A stretch of DNA of 5,320 nucleotides from an uncultured Alphaproteobacteria bacterium (GTDB taxonomy: Bacteria; Pseudomonadota; Alphaproteobacteria; Rhizobiales; Beijerinckiaceae), in contig CALCZO010000101.1 in assembly GCA_937903315.1 (NCBI GenBank), forward strand, positions 1 to 5,320, read 5' to 3'. Each line of letters starts with the position of its first letter. Position 1 is the stretch's first letter. The notes beneath the pieces are model-generated. The model did no database searches. It saw only the letters and a program-made list of their open reading frames with translations, and was not told where the DNA came from. Below, in pieces: positions 1 to 5,320 of this stretch. Made by a program: the position numbers and the translations under genes.

Positions 1-566
1 TGATCCTGTTTGCCGGCGAGGTCGGGCCGCGCAAGGGGGCCGGCCTGCTGCTCGAGGCGCTTGCGATCCTGCGCCAGCGCGCATCCGGCTGGACCTGCGT
101 CATGGCCGGCAACGGCGATCTGCCCGAATACCGCAGCATGGCCGCCATGCTCGGTCTTGCCGACAAGGTGCGGTTCACCGGCTGGATCGATGCCGATGCG
201 CTGCATGGTCTGATGCGCGAGGCGGCGATCGTGGTCCTGCCCTCGCGGGTGGAAGCCTTGCCGCTGTCGCTGATCGAGGGCGCCTGTGCGGGCGCCGCGC
301 TGGTCTCGTCGAAGGCGGGCGCCAGCGCCGACGTCACCGTGGACGGGCGCAACGGCATTATCGTGCCGCTGGAATCGGAAGCGATTGCCAATGCGCTGGC
401 TGGCGTTTTGGGCGCGCCGGAGGAACTGGCCCGGATGCAGGTCGAAAGCCGCGCGCTGTTCGTCGAGCGGTTCCGCATTGCCCTGTTCGAGCGGGCGCTG
501 AGCCGTCACCTCATGGCGCTGGCCAAGCGACCGGCCACCGCCTCAGCTCCGGCCGGCGCCGTTTAG
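1..566 (+). CDS. GT4-like glycosyltransferase, C-terminal part (5' end outside window)
   Basis: The reading frame is open from base 3 to a TAG at 564-566 and gives 187 residues; the start codon lies left of the window. This is the nucleotide-sugar-binding Rossmann half of a GT-B retaining glycosyltransferase (Glycos_transf_1 type). Numbering from the first full codon, residues 3-13 (FAGEVGPRKGA) match the family's glycine/lysine phosphate-binding loop, and residues 33-61 (MAGNGD...VRFTGW) are the usual second strand and loop. Residues 84-92 (EALPLSLIE) are the E-x7-E motif, with E84 and E92 as the expected acidic pair. The stretch up to GRNGIIVP is also typical. It probably adds one sugar from a nucleotide donor to the lipid-linked repeat unit at the cytoplasmic membrane face. 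Donor and acceptor cannot be read from the sequence. Its 3' end overlaps the convergent hydrolase gene by 24 bp. The family assignment is firm, the specific role is inferred from the neighbours. Confidence 0.93.
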   Translation, partial: ILFAGEVGPRKGAGLLLEALAILRQRASGWTCVMAGNGDLPEYRSMAAMLGLADKVRFTGWIDADALHGLMREAAIVVLPSRVEALPLSLIEGACAGAALVSSKAGASADVTVDGRNGIIVPLESEAIANALAGVLGAPEELARMQVESRALFVERFRIALFERALSRHLMALAKRPATASAPAGAV

Positions 567-1820
567 TCCCAGCGCGGCGATCGTCGGCGCATCGAACCGC
601 ACGCTCTCGTCGGTCTCGATCAGCGACATGCCGCCGTAGCCCGACAGCGCCCAGAACGCCCAGCCAAAGCCGCGTGCCTCCGCTTCCAGCCGCACGTCGG
701 ACAGCCAGTTGCCCAGCGGCTGCGGCGGCGACGCCTTGTAGGGGCCGTAGGTGCGGGTGACGCCGAATTCCCCGAGGAAAATGCGGCTGCCTGCAACGCC
801 GTTGGCCTTGGCCCAGTCGGCGACTTCGGTAAAATGCCGGGCAACGGTCCGCCGGCCGGGATTGGCCGCGAGATAGCGCGTCAGCCCCGCCCGCGCCTCG
901 TCGGTCAGCGTCTTGCGCATCTCGGCGGTCAGCGTCTTGTCCGCCGCGATATTCGCCGCGATGATCGGGAAGGCATCGTCGAAATGCTCGGGCGCGCCCG
1001 GATAGGGGATGTCGGAGAAGTACTTCCACGACCGCGATTTGGGATCGGAGAACGCTACCCCCTGATGGGTCAGTTCATACGGCTCGTAATAGTGGAACGA
1101 CCACAGCACATCGCTGCCGGCAAACGGTTTGGCGTCGATCAGCCGCAACCCGTCGGCGTTGCCGCCGCGCGCGCCGGTCAGCACCAGTGTCAGCGCCGGG
1201 GCGATGCGGCGGACGCGGTCGTGCCAGCCCTTCTGCATGTCTGCCCAGCGCGCGGCGGTCGGTCCGTCCCAGCCCCATTGCGGCTCGTTCATCAGTTCGA
1301 GTGCGATCCGCGTGCCCCTGAAGCCGTTGAGCAGCCGCGCCGTGCGCTCCAGCATCTCGGTATAGTCGCGGAACAGCGGCGTATCGGCGCGTTCGGTGAT
1401 CTTTTCCGGCGCATAGGCCGCGACCTGCGAATTGGGATGGAAATCAACCACGACGCCCAGTTTCAGGGCCTGAAGCGTGCGGATGTTTGCGACAAGCTGC
1501 TGGTCCAGTTCATCCCGGCGCGGGCCGGACAGCTGCATGAACACGCCCGGATCAAGCGTGAGGCGCACGAAGTCGAAGCCGGCGGCGGGGATCGCGGCGT
1601 AGAGCTGCGGCTGGATCTGGTGATGCACGGAGCCGAACGGCGGCCAGCGGTAGACGCCCTTCTCCTTGTCCTCGACCGCGCCCCAGTTCATCAGGTTGTG
1701 GATGGAAACGCCGCGGCGGAACGGAGCCTTCGGCCCGCTTGCCCGTGCCGGCGGCGTTGCGGCGAGACACGCCATGCCAGCCAGAACCTGGCGGCGTGAG
1801 GGGGCGGAAAAACCGGTCAT
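543..1820 (-). CDS. Exported glycoside hydrolase family 5 (cellulase-like) protein with Tat-like signal
   Basis: This 425-residue protein has the usual size for a single-domain GH5 (beta/alpha)8 endoglucanase-type hydrolase. Residues 8-13 (SRRQVL), a short hydrophobic stretch and A25-R26-A27 before S28 look like a Tat signal peptide, so it should act in the periplasm or outside the cell. Family landmarks follow in order: R86 in FDFVRLTLD, H128 in VVDFHPN, N178-E179-P180 in LELMNEPQ (acid/base Glu), H243 and Y245 in SFHYYEP, E351 in FLGEFGV (nucleophile Glu), and W390 in WAFWALSG. Both catalytic glutamates are present, so it should be active. By family it hydrolyses beta-1,4-glucan or a related beta-glycan. 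By position it more likely trims or releases the exopolysaccharide made by this locus than degrades plant cellulose. The ATG at 1820 overlaps the upstream gene's TGA as ATGA, and no strong Shine-Dalgarno is visible, which suggests translational coupling. The exact substrate is unknown. Confidence 0.93.
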   Translation of the reverse strand: MTGFSAPSRRQVLAGMACLAATPPARASGPKAPFRRGVSIHNLMNWGAVEDKEKGVYRWPPFGSVHHQIQPQLYAAIPAAGFDFVRLTLDPGVFMQLSGPRRDELDQQLVANIRTLQALKLGVVVDFHPNSQVAAYAPEKITERADTPLFRDYTEMLERTARLLNGFRGTRIALELMNEPQWGWDGPTAARWADMQKGWHDRVRRIAPALTLVLTGARGGNADGLRLIDAKPFAGSDVLWSFHYYEPYELTHQGVAFSDPKSRSWKYFSDIPYPGAPEHFDDAFPIIAANIAADKTLTAEMRKTLTDEARAGLTRYLAANPGRRTVARHFTEVADWAKANGVAGSRIFLGEFGVTRTYGPYKASPPQPLGNWLSDVRLEAEARGFGWAFWALSGYGGMSLIETDESVRFDAPTIAALGLNGAGRS

Positions 1821-3130
1821 TTGGCGACATCCCAGCCGGGGCGCACACGGGCGCCGAGGTGATCATAGGCATTGGTGCGGAAGGCAAGGAACAAAAGCAC
1901 CATGATGGTGATATGCGCGTGCTTGCCCGACATCGTGTCGTTGCTCATCGCGGTGGCGAACCACGATCCCGCGCCGACGACCGCGCGCCAGTCCGCCGCC
2001 GAGGCAAGCCGCCACAGCGTCCACAGGATCGTGGCGGCAAAGGCGACCGCGCCGAACAGGCCGAACTGGAACACGAAGATGACGATCGAGCTCTCGATCA
2101 GCAGTTCCAGCCGCTCCCACACCAGCTTCTTGATGGCAATCAGATCGGCACCGAACAGGATATCGTTCCAGCTCACCCAGTCGAACACCTTGTAGACATC
2201 GACGCGGGCATGGGCGTTCTCGTCGATATATCCGCCCTCGAACCGTTCGAGGAAGCCGGCGGCCGAGGCCAGCGCGATCAGGAACGCGCCGCCGATGAGA
2301 ATGCCGCCGCCGATCAGCAGCCGGATGCGCAAGCGTTCGTCGGCCCCTGCCGCCGGAATCCGGGTGATCGCCAGCGCCGCCAGCACCGACAGCACGGTGA
2401 AGATCATGCCGGTGCGCGCGCCCGAGGCGAAGGTCCCCATCACCACGACAAGCAGCGCCGCTGCCTTGATCAGCGGTCGCCAGCGGGTGGCGAGGATGAA
2501 CACGCTCGCCCCCGCGTTGTTGAGACCGATCGCCAGCGGATGCGAGGTCAGCGCCGTCGGGCGGAACGAGATTTCCTCGTACGGATAGGGCAGCAGCCGG
2601 ATCGAGGCGGCCTTCTCGACGATCGCAAGGGCCGCACACAGCACGATATAGACCAGTACGGTGTTGCCGATCAGCCGCCGGTTCTCGACCGGCAGCGCCA
2701 GCAGCAGGAAGCCATAGATGCAGGCGCCGATGTAGGTTTCGAGCAGGTAGCCCATGGCGATCGACCGGCCGGCGACCTGGATCATCACCACCAGCATCAG
2801 GATGACGCCGATCAGCACCAGCATCTGGCGCACGAGGCCGGTCTCGGTCATCGTCAGGCTGATCGGCCGGCGCACCAGCGTGAACAGGAACAGCAGGATC
2901 ACCCCTTGCGTACAGGGATGGATTTTCTCGACCAGCGAGCCGCCGTCGCCCGAGTAGTTGATGATCAGGTTCATCACCGGATCGGTCAGGGAAAGGCGGA
3001 AGAACACCAGCGCGGCAAACAGCCCCGAGACCACGGTCATGAACGCATCGTCCCTGTCGTCCAGCGCCGGCGGGGGAGCCGGCAGCGGACGCCAGGGAAC
3101 CTGATGCGCAACGCGGTGCATGGGGCGCAT
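1817..3130 (-). CDS. Polytopic O-antigen polymerase/ligase-like (VpsF-like) polysaccharide biosynthesis protein
   Basis: The 437-residue protein is very hydrophobic, with about 10-12 likely membrane segments (for example near residues 31-48, 102-122, 129-148, 155-172, 222-236, 241-257, 271-293, 347-372 and 404-417). It has a proline-rich cytoplasmic N-terminus (residues 11-22). Its size, topology and the motifs FRPTALTSHPLAIG (189-202), SGARTGM (237-242) and ENAHARVDVY (304-313) resemble the Wzy/WaaL superfamily. I think it is closest to proteins annotated as VpsF-family in alphaproteobacterial EPS clusters, although that label comes from memory of the family. The likely role is polymerisation of undecaprenyl-linked repeat units in the periplasm. 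It lies 2 bp after the stop of the transferase gene and overlaps the hydrolase start by 4 bp. The start is uncertain: ATG 3130 has no clear ribosome site, while Met31 (3040) is preceded by AGGGA at about 10 nt. A function as ligase rather than polymerase cannot be excluded. Confidence 0.82.
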   Translation of the reverse strand: MRPMHRVAHQVPWRPLPAPPPALDDRDDAFMTVVSGLFAALVFFRLSLTDPVMNLIINYSGDGGSLVEKIHPCTQGVILLFLFTLVRRPISLTMTETGLVRQMLVLIGVILMLVVMIQVAGRSIAMGYLLETYIGACIYGFLLLALPVENRRLIGNTVLVYIVLCAALAIVEKAASIRLLPYPYEEISFRPTALTSHPLAIGLNNAGASVFILATRWRPLIKAAALLVVVMGTFASGARTGMIFTVLSVLAALAITRIPAAGADERLRIRLLIGGGILIGGAFLIALASAAGFLERFEGGYIDENAHARVDVYKVFDWVSWNDILFGADLIAIKKLVWERLELLIESSIVIFVFQFGLFGAVAFAATILWTLWRLASAADWRAVVGAGSWFATAMSNDTMSGKHAHITIMVLLFLAFRTNAYDHLGARVRPGWDVAK

Positions 3131-3132
3131 GG

Positions 3133-4569
3133 TCAGTAGGCGTTCTTGTAGCTGCGCTTGGAAAAGACGGTCATGGCCATAATGATGATGTCGAAGCTTA
3201 AGGACCAGTTATCGAGATAGAAAAGGTCGTAGTCGACACGGGCCTGCATGGCCGCATCGTCGGTTGCGCCGCGAAAACCGTTGACCTGCGCCCAGCCGGT
3301 GATGCCGGGCAGCACGTTGTGGCGGCGGGCATAGAGATCGATCTTGCGCTCGTAGATGCGGTTGTGCGCCACCGCATGCGGACGCGGGCCGACCAGCGAC
3401 ATGTCACCGGTCAGCACGTTGATCAGCTGCGGCAGCTCGTCGATGTTCCACTTGCGCAGGATCTTGCCGATGCGGGTGATCCGGACATCGTCGCGCGAGG
3501 CCTGACGCACCACCGGGCCGTCATCCTGCGTGCGCATGGTGCGGAACTTCCAGATCTTGAACGGGCGCTGGTTGAAGCCATAGCGCGTCTGGCGGAACAG
3601 CGCCGGCCCTTCGCTGTCGAACCGGATCATCAGCGCCACGACCGCGAACAGCGGGGCGAGCACGATCAGCGCGAGACTCGACAGCACGATATCCATCAGC
3701 CGCTTGGCCGCCCGGCCGGTATGGCCCAGCGGCGGACGCAGCACGTTGAGTGTCAGCATCGAGCCGAGCCGGCCGAGCCGCAGTTCGGAATAGCGTTCGA
3801 GAACGCGCTCGGGCGCCAGCTCCACCCGCACCGGCAGGTTCATGAAGGCGCGCACGCACTGGTCGATCAGGTCGGCCCGCGACCACGGCAGCGCCAGCAG
3901 GATCGTGTCGGGATGCAGGAAGCGTGCTTTTTCGACGATGCGGTCGATGCCGACACCCGGCGCATCGAGGTCGTCGCTCATCTGCTCGACGAGTTGCTCG
4001 ACGCCGATGACGTCATACCCTTGTGTCTGCGGCGAACCGGTCGCCATCACCCAGTCGAGATCGTCGCGGAAGCCGACGATCATCACCCGGCCCGACGCGA
4101 CCCAGCCCGCCCGCGTCGCCTGCCGCAGCATGGCACTGACCCCGCTGCGCGCCGCGATCAGCGCCGGCAGGCCGAGTATCGTGAACACAACGACCGAGCC
4201 GCGCGAGAAACTGTCGCTGCTCTTGGTCAGGAACGCGATGACGATGACGGTGACGAGCGTGATGGCGAAGGCCTGGATCAGCCGGCGGGCGCATTTGCGC
4301 AGGTCGAGATGCAGGCTGGCCCGGTAGTCGTCGCGGAAAAAGCTGATCAGCATGAAGATCGCCGAGAACGTCGCGGCGAGATCGACCTGCGGATTGGTGT
4401 AGGCCAGCGAACCGAAGGCGGCGAGGTGATAGGCAACGCCGGCGACATAGGCGATGACAAATACCGCCGCGGTTTCGATCCCGATTCGGCCCATCGTCAC
4501 CAGCGGCGGGCTGAGTGTCCATTTGCGGGACAGCGAGTCGACCGTGAATGTTTCGGCGTGATGCACCAT
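3133..4569 (-). CDS. Undecaprenyl-phosphate sugar-1-phosphate transferase (WcaJ/ExoY-type priming enzyme)
   Basis: This 478-residue protein has the standard layout of long polyprenyl glycosylphosphotransferases. There are four to five N-terminal hydrophobic segments (about 27-50, 63-78, 97-115 and 125-141). A Rossmann-like CoA_binding_3-type middle region follows (about 158-250, RVMIVGFRDD onward). The C-terminal catalytic bacterial-sugar-transferase domain spans about 287-478. Its signatures are KRLMDIVLSSLAL (289-301), GPALFRQTRYGFNQRPFKIW then KFRTMR (321-346), DELPQLINVLTGDMSLVGPRPH (377-398), LPGITGWAQVNGFRG (420-434) and a terminal NAY. It transfers a hexose 1-phosphate (glucose or galactose is common in this family) from UDP-sugar to undecaprenyl phosphate, which is the first committed step of repeat-unit synthesis at the inner membrane. 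The ATG at 4569 has AGGTGA just upstream and heads a three-gene operon with the polymerase-like and hydrolase genes. Sugar specificity cannot be read from the motifs. Confidence 0.96.
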   Translation of the reverse strand: MVHHAETFTVDSLSRKWTLSPPLVTMGRIGIETAAVFVIAYVAGVAYHLAAFGSLAYTNPQVDLAATFSAIFMLISFFRDDYRASLHLDLRKCARRLIQAFAITLVTVIVIAFLTKSSDSFSRGSVVVFTILGLPALIAARSGVSAMLRQATRAGWVASGRVMIVGFRDDLDWVMATGSPQTQGYDVIGVEQLVEQMSDDLDAPGVGIDRIVEKARFLHPDTILLALPWSRADLIDQCVRAFMNLPVRVELAPERVLERYSELRLGRLGSMLTLNVLRPPLGHTGRAAKRLMDIVLSSLALIVLAPLFAVVALMIRFDSEGPALFRQTRYGFNQRPFKIWKFRTMRTQDDGPVVRQASRDDVRITRIGKILRKWNIDELPQLINVLTGDMSLVGPRPHAVAHNRIYERKIDLYARRHNVLPGITGWAQVNGFRGATDDAAMQARVDYDLFYLDNWSLSFDIIIMAMTVFSKRSYKNAY

Positions 4570-4572
4570 GGG

Positions 4573-4578
4573 TCACCT
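4573..4578 (-). promoter_or_regulatory. Ribosome binding site of the priming-transferase gene
   Basis: On the minus strand this reads AGGTGA, a 5-of-6 match to AGGAGA-like Shine-Dalgarno sequences, and it ends 3 nt before ATG 4569 (AGG core 6 nt away). It supports that ATG over internal ones. It overlaps one arm of the 30-bp dyad at 4574-4603. Confidence 0.65.
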
Positions 4579-4603
4579 GTTGAGCAGTTCTGCCTGTCAG
4601 GTG
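4574..4603. promoter_or_regulatory. Symmetric 30-bp interrupted dyad over the transferase ribosome site
   Basis: The outer arms are CACCTG (4574-4579) and CAGGTG (4598-4603), which are perfect reverse complements. Exactly centred between them is a second dyad, GCAG-TT-CTGC (4584-4593), with 4-nt unpaired spacers on each side. Twenty of 30 bases obey the symmetry. In the minus-strand transcript the inner arm of the outer stem contains the AGGTG of the Shine-Dalgarno, so folding would mask it. In DNA it could equally be a dimeric repressor site. Function is inferred, the symmetry is read directly. Confidence 0.5.
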
Positions 4604-4625
4604 CAGCGGCCATGCCACCGGTGCG

Positions 4626-4653
4626 CCGGCGCGCGGCCGGGGCTGCGCGCCGG
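4626..4653. repeat. Perfect 9-bp GC-rich inverted repeat
   Basis: CCGGCGCGC (4626-4634) and GCGCGCCGG (4645-4653) are perfect reverse complements around a 10-nt loop. The right arm could instead pair with ACCGGTGCGC at 4617-4626 with one mismatch, so two alternative stems exist. There is no U-tract on either strand, so it is not a standard intrinsic terminator. It would lie in the leader of the minus-strand operon if transcription starts near 4660-4670. Confidence 0.5.
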
Positions 4654-4663
4654 TCCGTCATGG

Positions 4664-4680
4664 TAAACGATTCATAAACG
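4664..4680. repeat. TAAACG direct repeat with 11-bp spacing, possible regulator site
   Basis: TAAACG occurs at 4664-4669 and again at 4675-4680, one helical turn apart. The same stretch reads GTAA-N7-ATAA (4663-4677), which matches three of four bases in each half of the alphaproteobacterial CtrA box TTAA-N7-TTAA. Central placement between divergent genes suits a regulator site, but the match is degenerate and could be chance. Confidence 0.3.
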
Positions 4681-4693
4681 GGTCCCGGTCGAT

Positions 4694-4707
4694 CATCGGT
4701 CACGATG
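4694..4707. repeat. Short CATCG-N4-CGATG dyad
   Basis: CATCG (4694-4698) and CGATG (4703-4707) are perfect reverse complements with a 4-base centre. This 14-bp dyad lies upstream of the co-polymerase start and overlaps its alternative ATG at 4705. It could be an operator or a weak hairpin; at 5 bp per arm it may also be chance. Confidence 0.25.
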
Positions 4708-4761
4708 GCTGATTCTCGTCTCCCGAACCGGTTGCGCCGGATGGTGGCAGGATCAAACCGC

Positions 4762-4768
4762 AAGGGGG
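4762..4768 (+). promoter_or_regulatory. Ribosome binding site of the co-polymerase gene
   Basis: AAGGGGG ends 5 nt before ATG 4774. It is the strongest purine-rich Shine-Dalgarno-like run near any of the three in-frame ATGs (4705, 4741, 4774) and decides the chosen start. Confidence 0.65.
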
Positions 4769-4773
4769 CACCC

Positions 4774-5320
4774 ATGGTACTTCGATATGCCTCGCAACCG
4801 CGCGACGCGCTCCCGCCAGTCCGCGCGCAGCGTCCCCAGGCGCCGGCCGCAGGTGCCGGCGATGCCGATACAGCCGGCCCTGCGGTCCGGTTCGAGGGGT
4901 TGGCCGGGCGCGTGCTGCGCCGCCTGCTGCGGCGGTCCGTGCCGATGGTGCTGGCGGCTGCATTGCCGCTGGCTGGCGCATTTGCCCTGATCAAGTTCAC
5001 CGCCGAGCAATACCGCAGCGCGGCATCGGTGTTTGTCGATCCCGGCAACGGTCGGACCGGACGGACAGATGGTGCTGCCGATATGGCGGTGATGGCGATG
5101 CATGCGCGGCTGGCGACCTCGCGGGTGATTTTCGAAAGTGCGATGGCACGCGACAAGCTGGCCGAGGATTCCAGCGTCTTCGTCAAGCCCACCGGCAGCG
5201 CCGCGCTGCTGAATGTGGCGCTGTCGCTGCTTGGCAAGGGGCCGGCCGGCCCGGCCGAGGATCGCAAGAGCGCCGTGCTGCGGCTGATGAACGAACAGGT
5301 CAGCGCCAGCCCGATGGGCG
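4774..5320 (+). CDS. Wzz/Wzc-type polysaccharide co-polymerase (exopolysaccharide transport protein), N-terminal part
   Basis: The frame is open from ATG 4774 to the right edge (182 complete codons), so the C-terminus is missing. Residues 1-40 form a proline/alanine/arginine-rich cytoplasmic tail. Basic RRLLRR (49-54) precedes a membrane helix at about 56-74. Then comes EQYRSAASVFVDP (78-90), the conserved post-helix beta strand of Wzz domains. Residues 104-130 (MAVMAMHARLATSRVIFESA onward) match the helix with the S-x-V pattern that follows in this family. The part seen fits the start of a PCP-2 chain-length and export protein. Whether a C-terminal tyrosine-kinase domain with Walker motifs follows cannot be seen. 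The start was chosen because AAGGGGG (4762-4768) lies 5 nt before it. In-frame ATGs at 4741 and 4705 could add 11 or 23 residues but lack comparable ribosome sites. It is divergent from the priming-transferase operon, a typical arrangement for EPS export genes. There is no clear sign of a frameshift. Confidence 0.85.
   Translation, partial: MVLRYASQPRDALPPVRAQRPQAPAAGAGDADTAGPAVRFEGLAGRVLRRLLRRSVPMVLAAALPLAGAFALIKFTAEQYRSAASVFVDPGNGRTGRTDGAADMAVMAMHARLATSRVIFESAMARDKLAEDSSVFVKPTGSAALLNVALSLLGKGPAGPAEDRKSAVLRLMNEQVSASPMG

Larger units (their letters stand above)
4570..4773. promoter_or_regulatory. Divergent intergenic region between the transferase operon and the co-polymerase gene
   Basis: This 204-bp gap is the only sizeable non-coding stretch in the window. 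It must carry the promoters for both the minus-strand three-gene operon and the plus-strand co-polymerase gene, unless one is read from far upstream. I found no convincing -35/-10 pair on either strand. The AT-richest stretch is 4662-4678, in an otherwise GC-rich gap, and would be the natural place for promoter melting. On the minus strand it reads GTTTATGAATCG, with a TATGAA-like -10 but no -35 at normal spacing. The region also holds the dyads and direct repeats listed separately. Confidence 0.6.

Noticed and set aside
1752..1782. Possible lipobox around Cys18 of the hydrolase
   Set aside because: The residues before Cys are G-M-A, so the -3 position lacks the usual Leu/Val/Ile. The ARA site further on fits ordinary signal peptidase cleavage better.
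834..1799. Plus-strand open frame of 321 codons opposite the hydrolase gene
   Set aside because: Arg/Gly/Val-rich shadow of the GH5 frame, which has catalytic motifs in order.
1739..3139. Long plus-strand open frame of 466 codons opposite the polymerase-like gene
   Set aside because: Its product is full of His, Gln, Asp and Arg with no domain-like pattern, as expected from the antisense of a GC-rich membrane-protein gene. The minus-strand frame has clear membrane helices and operon spacing.
4626..4653. Intrinsic terminator at the GC-rich inverted repeat
   Set aside because: There is no run of T on either strand after the stem, and the position is upstream of both genes rather than at a gene end.
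3319..4677. Long plus-strand open frame of 452 codons opposite the transferase gene
   Set aside because: It lies antisense to a gene with unmistakable sugar-transferase motifs, has low-complexity charged composition and no recognisable fold.
4660..4677. Five-codon leader open frame (ATG ... TAA) before the co-polymerase gene
   Set aside because: No ribosome site precedes it, it encodes no run of regulatory codons, and ATG-stop pairs this short arise often by chance.
4497..5267. Minus-strand open frame of 256 codons across the intergenic region and the co-polymerase gene
   Set aside because: Ser/Ala/Arg-rich, overlaps the transferase start in another frame and the co-polymerase antisense. 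The plus-strand frame from 4774 has a ribosome site, a membrane helix and Wzz-like sequence.

Overview
This is a GC-rich, densely coded window, probably from an alphaproteobacterium. Order-level assignment (Hyphomicrobiales or a sphingomonad relative) is only a guess from gene style. It lies inside a Wzx/Wzy-type exopolysaccharide or capsule biosynthesis locus. There are five protein genes. The two at the window edges are cut off. I see no RNA gene, insertion sequence, CRISPR array or phage gene.

Layout. Bases 1-566 (+) hold the C-terminal half of a GT-B, family 4-like glycosyltransferase. It converges with the first of three minus-strand genes, and the two 3' ends overlap by 24 bp. Read in their own direction, the minus-strand genes are a polyprenyl-phosphate sugar-phosphate transferase (4569 to 3133), a polytopic membrane protein resembling O-antigen polymerases and VpsF-type proteins (3130 to 1817), and a secreted family-5 glycoside hydrolase with a Tat-like signal (1820 to 543). 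The genes are 2 bp apart and then overlap by 4 bp (ATGA), so they almost certainly form one translationally coupled operon. A 204-bp divergent intergenic region (4570-4773) separates this operon from a plus-strand gene starting at 4774. That gene runs off the right edge and encodes the N-terminal part of a Wzz/Wzc-type polysaccharide co-polymerase.

How the genes fit together (inference from families). The transferase places the first sugar phosphate on undecaprenyl phosphate. Glycosyltransferases such as the left-edge one extend the repeat unit. The polytopic protein polymerises flipped units, and the co-polymerase controls chain length and export. The exported hydrolase probably trims or releases the polymer, which hints at beta-linked glucose (or similar) in the backbone. 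The flippase, the outer-membrane exporter and most glycosyltransferases are not in this window.

The least explained part is the divergent intergenic region. It contains a symmetric 30-bp interrupted dyad that covers the Shine-Dalgarno site of the transferase gene, a perfect 9-bp GC-rich inverted repeat, and two short direct repeats that share one 11-bp register. No wholly new system is apparent; the notable points are regulatory structure and operon organisation.
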